A stretch of 57,883 nt of DNA from Pseudomonas entomophila. GTDB lineage: Bacteria > Pseudomonadota > Gammaproteobacteria > Pseudomonadales > Pseudomonadaceae. Both the position numbers and the translations under genes were made by a program. Shown in pieces: positions 54,701 to 57,883 of this stretch. The notes below the pieces were generated by a model. It worked only from the letters and a program-made list of their open reading frames with translations. It had not been told where the DNA came from and ran no database searches. Positions within the stretch are counted from its first letter, which is position 1; every line of letters starts with the position of its first letter. The DNA lies in assembly GCF_013523165.1 (NCBI RefSeq), contig NZ_JAAMQI010000026.1:1-57883 (forward strand). The letters run 5' to 3'.

Positions 54701-55722
54701 TCGTACTGGGCGCGGCTGTAGCGCGGGTGCAGTGCCGAGAGCTTGATCGAGATGCCCGGGCCTTCATAGATGCCGCGGCCATGGGAGGCCTTGCCGATCG
54801 AGTGGATGGCCTGCTCGTAGGACGCCAGGTACTTCTGTGCGTCGTGCTCGGTCAGTGCGGCCTCGCCGAGCATGTCGTAGGAGTAGCGGAACCCCTTGGA
54901 TTCGAAGCGGCTGGCGTTGGCCAGGGCTTCGGCGATGGTCTCGCCGGTGACGAACTGCTCGCCCATCAGGCGCATGGCCATGTCGACACCCTTGCGGATC
55001 ATCGGCTCGCCGCTCTTGCCGATGATGCGGCTGAGCGAGGACGACAGGCCCGACTCGTTGTGCGTCGAGACCAGCTTGCCGGTCAGCAGCAGGCCCCAGG
55101 TCGCGGCGTTGACGAACAGCGACGGGCTGTTGCCCAGGTGCGGCTGCCAGTTGCCGGTGCTGATCTTGTCGCGGATCAGGGCATCGCGCGTGCCTTTGTC
55201 GGGGATGCGCAGCAGGGCTTCGGCCAGGCACATCAGGGCCACGCCTTCCTGGGAGGACAGGGAGAATTCCTGCAGCAGGCCCTGCACGATGCCAGCGCGA
55301 CCGCCAGCACTCTTCTGGTGACGCAGCTTGTCGGCGATGCGCACGGCAAGCTTGTTGGTGGCTTCGGCCTGTTCGGCCGACAGGCGCGCCTGCTCCAGCA
55401 GCATCGGCACCATTTCCTGCTCGGGACGACGGTAGGCGCCGGTGATGGCGGCACGCAGTACCGATTGCGGCAGGATGCTTTCGGCGAACTCGAGGAAGCA
55501 CTGGTGCTCGTGGTCGGCCTGCACTTCGCCCGCGTCGTCGGCATTGGCCGAGGTCTGAGCGGTGAGTTCGGTCAGGGTGGCGCCACCCTCGAGCTTCTCG
55601 AGGTAGTTGAAGATTGCCTGCTTGATCAACCAGTGCGGCGTGCGGTCGATGGACTGCGCTGCGCTCTTGAGTCGTTCACGGGTCGGGTCGTCGAGTTTGA
55701 CCCCAAGGGTGGTCGTCGCCAT
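51769..55722 (-). CDS. putA: Trifunctional proline utilisation protein PutA
   Basis: A 1317-residue protein that oxidises proline to glutamate and represses the put genes. Residues 1-47 are a ribbon-helix-helix DNA-binding domain (TTTLGVKLDDPTRERL, then HWLIKQAIFNYL). The FAD proline dehydrogenase barrel covers about 180-560 (SIKLSALHPRY, IRLVKGAYWD). The NAD-dependent P5C dehydrogenase covers about 600-1130 (ISPWNFPLAIF, catalytic Cys in AGQRCSALR), and an ALDH-related C-terminal domain follows. The ATG at 55722 is set by GAGGA 7 bp upstream and the standard N-terminus MATTTLGVKL. It is divergent from putP and ends with a terminator. Confidence 0.98.
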   Translation of the reverse strand: MATTTLGVKLDDPTRERLKSAAQSIDRTPHWLIKQAIFNYLEKLEGGATLTELTAQTSANADDAGEVQADHEHQCFLEFAESILPQSVLRAAITGAYRRPEQEMVPMLLEQARLSAEQAEATNKLAVRIADKLRHQKSAGGRAGIVQGLLQEFSLSSQEGVALMCLAEALLRIPDKGTRDALIRDKISTGNWQPHLGNSPSLFVNAATWGLLLTGKLVSTHNESGLSSSLSRIIGKSGEPMIRKGVDMAMRLMGEQFVTGETIAEALANASRFESKGFRYSYDMLGEAALTEHDAQKYLASYEQAIHSIGKASHGRGIYEGPGISIKLSALHPRYSRAQYERVMEELYPRLLSLTLMAKQYDIGLNIDAEEADRLELSLDLLERLCFEPQLAGWNGIGFVIQAYQKRCPHVIDYVIDLAKRSRHRLMIRLVKGAYWDSEIKRAQVEGLEGYPVYTRKVYTDVSYVACARKLLAVPEAIYPQFATHNAHTLSAIYHIAGQNYYPGQYEFQCLHGMGEPLYEQVVGKIADGKLNRPCRVYAPVGTHETLLAYLVRRLLENGANTSFVNRVADHTLSIQELVADPVLSIERMGTQEGRIGLPHPRIPLPRDLYGTERANSAGIDLSNEHRLASLSCALLATAHTDWKAAPLLGCAASEEAAAPVLNPSDHRDVVGHVQEATVADADNAIQCAVSAAPIWQATPPAERAAILERAADLMEAEIQPLMGLLVREAGKTYLNAIAEVREAVDFLRYYAVQARNDFSNDAHRPLGPVVCISPWNFPLAIFSGQVAAALAAGNPVLAKPAEQTPLIAAQAVRLLLDAGIPEGVLQLLPGRGETVGARLVGDDRVKGVMFTGSTEVARLLQRNVAGRLDAQGRPIPLIAETGGQNAMIVDSSALTEQVVVDVVSSAFDSAGQRCSALRVLCVQEDAADRVIEMLKGAMAQSRLGNPERLSVDIGPVIDAEAKQGIEKHIQGMRAKGRSIYQMALADAEESKRGTFVMPTLIELESLDELQREIFGPVLHVVRYNRRNLDQLIEQINASGYGLTLGVHTRIDETIAKVVENVNAGNMYVNRNIVGAVVGVQPFGGEGLSGTGPKAGGPLYLFRLLSTRPADAISRHFERTDGDTPLDNPARAQLLQPLQGYKAWATSNQLSDLAALCDSFVQQSQTGINRLLPGPTGERNSYTILPREHVLCLADSEADLQAQLAAVLAVGSSALFEDSEPGRSLRARLPRDVQAKVKLVADWHKDDVAFDAVLHHGDSDQLRAICEQVAKRAGAIVGVQGLSSGDHQIALERLVIERAVSVNTAAAGGNASLMTIG

Positions 55723-55768
55723 TTTCTTGTCCTCATTATTGCCACAGGCGTGGCTTAAGCTGGCGCCA

Positions 55769-55797
55769 AGATTAGCGGTCGGCCATTTCGGGTGCAA
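55769..55797 (-). promoter_or_regulatory. putA promoter
   Basis: On the minus strand TTGCAC (55792-55797) and TAATCT (55769-55774) have an exact 17-bp spacer. The -35 box overlaps the GTTGCA operator at 55793-55798, so PutA bound there would block RNA polymerase. Confidence 0.72.
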
Positions 55798-56029
55798 CCG
55801 GGTGCAACCCAAAAAGTTCAAATCGAAGGTGCAACTCGTCCGATACCGGTTGGCACGATCGGAAAAGGTCCAAACAAGGTGCGAAGTATTCTGAAAACCA
55901 GGGTTCTTGCTCCAAAAAGGAGCAAAAAAGTAGCTTTAATCTGAAAGGCATGGCCGGGTGCAACTGTCACGTGAAAAATGGTTGCACCTCGTTCATGTTG
56001 TTGCATAGGATTCGTCGCCTGGGTGCAAC
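55793..56029. promoter_or_regulatory. PutA operator cluster, seven GTTGCA hexamers
   Basis: GTTGCA or its complement TGCAAC occurs at 55793, 55803, 55830, 55959, 55981, 56000 and 56024 (first base of each). E. coli PutA binds GTTGCA with its ribbon-helix-helix domain, and P. putida PutA is known to repress its own gene and putP. Most copies are embedded in the longer GGGTGCAAC or GGTTGCACC. The 357-bp putA-putP intergenic region has no gene. The gap 55836-55958 has no copy and contains the hairpin-like TGCTCC and GGAGCA at 55909-55924. Confidence 0.85.
55982..56011 (+). promoter_or_regulatory. Candidate putP promoter
   Basis: TTGCAC (55982-55987) and TAGGAT (56006-56011) are separated by 18 bp. 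The -35 overlaps the GTTGCA at 55981-55986, mirroring the putA promoter. It lies about 70 bp before the putP start. Confidence 0.5.
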
Positions 56030-56079
56030 CGGCTTTCTGGCCGGTCGCTGAGATAACAACAAATTGCCAGGGCACAACA

Positions 56080-57564
56080 ATGGGCGCATTCAATCCGCTG
56101 ACGATCACGTTCGTGATCTACATCGCAGTCATGGTGCTGATCGGCTTCATGGCCTATCGCTCCACCAAGAACCTTTCCGACTACATTCTCGGCGGCCGCA
56201 GCCTCGGCAGCGTGGTGACCGCCTTGTCCGCAGGCGCCTCCGACATGAGCGGCTGGTTGCTGATGGGGCTGCCAGGCGCCATCTACCTGTCCGGCCTGTC
56301 CGAGGCCTGGATCGCCATCGGCCTGACCGTCGGTGCCTACCTGAACTGGCTGTTCGTCGCCGGCCGGCTGCGCGTGCAGACCGAGCACAACGGCGATGCG
56401 CTGACGCTGCCAGACTTCTTCGCCAGCCGTTTCGAGGACCAGAGCGGGCTGCTGCGCATCATCTCGGCCATCGTGATCCTGGTGTTCTTCACCATCTATT
56501 GCGCGTCGGGCATCGTCGCCGGGGCCCGTCTGTTCGAAAGCACGTTCGGCATGCCGTATGAAACCGCCCTGTGGGCCGGTGCTGCCGCGACCATCGCCTA
56601 CACCTTCATCGGTGGTTTCCTGGCGGTGAGCTGGACCGACACCGTGCAGGCCTCGCTGATGATCTTCGCACTGATCCTGACCCCGGTGATCGTGCTGATC
56701 TCCACGGGCGGGTTCGACACCACGCTCGCGGCCATCGAGCTGCAGGATCCTGCGCACTTCGACATGTTCAAGGGCGCGACCTTCGTCGGCATCGTCTCCC
56801 TGCTGGGCTGGGGCCTGGGCTACTTCGGCCAGCCGCACATCCTGGCGCGCTTCATGGCCGCCGATTCGGTCAAGTCGATCGCCAAGGCGCGTCGCATCTC
56901 CATGACCTGGATGATCCTGTGCCTGGCCGGCACCTGCGCCGTGGGCTTCTTCGGCATCGCCTACTTCTCGGCACACCCGGACCTGGCCGGCCCTGTCACC
57001 GAGAACCACGAGCGCGTGTTCATCGAGCTGGCCAAGATCCTGTTCAACCCGTGGATCGCCGGTATCCTGCTGTCGGCCATCCTGGCGGCCGTCATGAGCA
57101 CCCTGAGCTGCCAGCTGCTGGTCTGCTCGAGCGCCCTGACCGAGGACTTCTACAAGGCCTTCCTGCGCAAAGGTGCGTCGCAGCGTGAGCTGGTGTGGGT
57201 CGGTCGCCTGATGGTGCTGGCCGTGGCCCTGATCGCCATCGCCCTGGCCGCCAACCCGGAAAACCGCGTGCTGGGCCTGGTCGCCTACGCCTGGGCCGGC
57301 TTCGGCGCCGCCTTCGGCCCTGTGGTGCTGATCTCGGTGCTGTGGAAGGGCATGACCCGCAACGGTGCCCTGGCGGGTATCGTGGTCGGTGCGCTGACCG
57401 TCATCCTGTGGAAGAACCTGGCCATCTCCAGCCTGTACGAGATCATTCCGGGCTTCCTGTTCGCCAGCATCGCCATCGTGCTGGTGAGCAAGCTGGGTCG
57501 TCCGACCGCCGGCATGATCGCGCGCTTCGAGAAGGCCGACGCGGCTTATCACAGCGAGAAGTAA
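56080..57564 (+). CDS. putP: Sodium/proline symporter
   Basis: A 494-residue transporter of the sodium:solute symporter family with about 13 helices. It begins MGAFNPLTITFVIYIAVM. SAGASDMSGWLLMGLPGAIYLSGL is the conserved SSS substrate and sodium region, and GWGLGYFGQPHILARFMAA is typical of PutP. It imports proline for PutA. AGGG lies about 8 bp before the ATG at 56080. No clear terminator follows: the sequence after the stop has only a weak GCCTG/CAGGC hairpin without a T-run. Confidence 0.97.
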   Translation: MGAFNPLTITFVIYIAVMVLIGFMAYRSTKNLSDYILGGRSLGSVVTALSAGASDMSGWLLMGLPGAIYLSGLSEAWIAIGLTVGAYLNWLFVAGRLRVQTEHNGDALTLPDFFASRFEDQSGLLRIISAIVILVFFTIYCASGIVAGARLFESTFGMPYETALWAGAAATIAYTFIGGFLAVSWTDTVQASLMIFALILTPVIVLISTGGFDTTLAAIELQDPAHFDMFKGATFVGIVSLLGWGLGYFGQPHILARFMAADSVKSIAKARRISMTWMILCLAGTCAVGFFGIAYFSAHPDLAGPVTENHERVFIELAKILFNPWIAGILLSAILAAVMSTLSCQLLVCSSALTEDFYKAFLRKGASQRELVWVGRLMVLAVALIAIALAANPENRVLGLVAYAWAGFGAAFGPVVLISVLWKGMTRNGALAGIVVGALTVILWKNLAISSLYEIIPGFLFASIAIVLVSKLGRPTAGMIARFEKADAAYHSEK

Positions 57565-57883
57565 GCGGCGGCGATTGGCTGCACGTTGCAAGTGGTGTTG
57601 GATGGGCCTGTTCCGAAAGGTTCAGGCTCATTCATCGAGGTCGCTGCCTCATGGGGCCACCTTGCGGCCGGTCCGGCACCCCAGCAGGGGCCGCTCTCAC
57701 AAGACATAAATATCTTGTTGATTCTAAAAAAATAACTTCCTGGTTTTGTGGGCCCTGCGGGCCCAATCGCGGCACAGGGGCCGCTCCTTGTATCTCGACT
57801 TTTGCCTCCTTGCAGGCCAAAGTTCTCGACTGATCATCGAGGGAAGGCCATGAAGCAGAGCCGCTCCTAGGGCATCGAGCCCG
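57565..57883. other. Gene-free right end with an AT-rich patch and REP
   Basis: The last 319 bp hold no convincing gene. An AT-rich stretch (about 57700-57745, unusual for this GC-rich window) includes the imperfect inverted repeat ACAAGA/TCTTGT near 57699-57718. The REP listed separately follows it. A second, partial GGGGCCGCTC segment lies at about 57686-57695. Any gene start to the right is outside the window. Confidence 0.6.
57746..57790. repeat. REP element of the GGGCCC type
   Basis: GTGGGCCCTGCGGGCCC followed by AATCGCGGCACAGGGGCCGC matches, with one mismatch over about 40 bp, the reverse complement of the last element of the array at 22972-23392. GGGCCC-TGC-GGGCCC forms the hairpin. 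It lies about 180 bp after putP and could act as its mRNA 3' end structure. Confidence 0.85.

Noticed and set aside
51706..55758. A 1350-codon open frame on the plus strand, antisense to putA
   Set aside because: It mirrors putA and arises from high GC codon bias. Its product shows no known domain, whereas the minus strand encodes a complete PutA.

Overview
The window is a GC-rich chromosomal segment of a Pseudomonas, most likely of the P. putida group. The reasons are the protein sequences (469-residue AhcY, 1317-residue PutA, 665-residue transketolase), an SAH riboswitch ahead of ahcY, Pseudomonas-type REP palindromes between genes, and a gene order from tonB-gshB to putA-putP that, from memory, runs parallel to that of P. 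putida KT2440. Nearly all of it is core genome. I see no prophage, insertion sequence, CRISPR array, tRNA or rRNA.

Layout. 1-11 kb: the start of a tonB-like gene and gshB (minus strand), then a compact chemosensory operon of the Pil-Chp type (pilG, pilH, pilI, pilJ, chpA, chpC) without the pilK and chpB adaptation enzymes, then a hemolysin-III-family membrane protein. 11-19 kb: rsmE, bioA, an exported flavin amine oxidase with a long low-complexity tail, a cytochrome b561-yceI pair, and the RNA helicase rhlE. 19-25 kb: an orphan periplasmic binding protein and the activated-methyl-cycle genes metF and ahcY, the latter behind a strong promoter and an SAH riboswitch; then a thioesterase, a tandem array of REP-bearing 112-bp units and a cation/proton antiporter. 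25-32 kb: a MAPEG protein, mltA, two tandem DUF1090 genes, ligB, metK, and an ArsR-type regulator fused to a methyltransferase-like domain, which lies next to a 52-bp near-perfect palindrome.

32-38 kb: central carbon metabolism on the plus strand (tktA, epd, pgk, a small lipoprotein, fba). 38-45 kb: the c-di-GMP response regulator cfcR behind a sigma-S-like -10 element, a YgjP-like metalloprotein, a winged-helix protein, elaA, a YccS-type membrane protein and a YhiN/HI0933-type flavoprotein. 45-51 kb: a REP pair, dbpA, and an apparent operon of a TldD-like/TldE-like metalloprotease pair with a DHA2-family exporter; then a small membrane protein. 51.7-57.6 kb: the divergent proline catabolism genes putA and putP. 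Their 357-bp control region holds seven GTTGCA hexamers, two of which overlap the candidate -35 boxes. The last 319 bp hold no gene but carry another REP.

Links between genes. metK makes S-adenosylmethionine, AhcY removes the S-adenosylhomocysteine by-product and MetF supplies methyl groups. Two kinds of SAM/SAH sensing (a riboswitch and a candidate SAM/SAH-binding ArsR repressor) therefore lie within 10 kb. Transketolase, Epd, Pgk and Fba share the triose/pentose phosphate pool, and Epd also starts pyridoxal phosphate synthesis, which BioA needs as cofactor. PutP imports proline and PutA oxidises it to glutamate and represses both genes. The most interesting unexplained items are the 52-bp palindrome at 31.6 kb, the TldD/TldE-exporter operon, the exported amine oxidase with a duplicated GFFxRLF motif, and the adaptation-less chemosensory operon.
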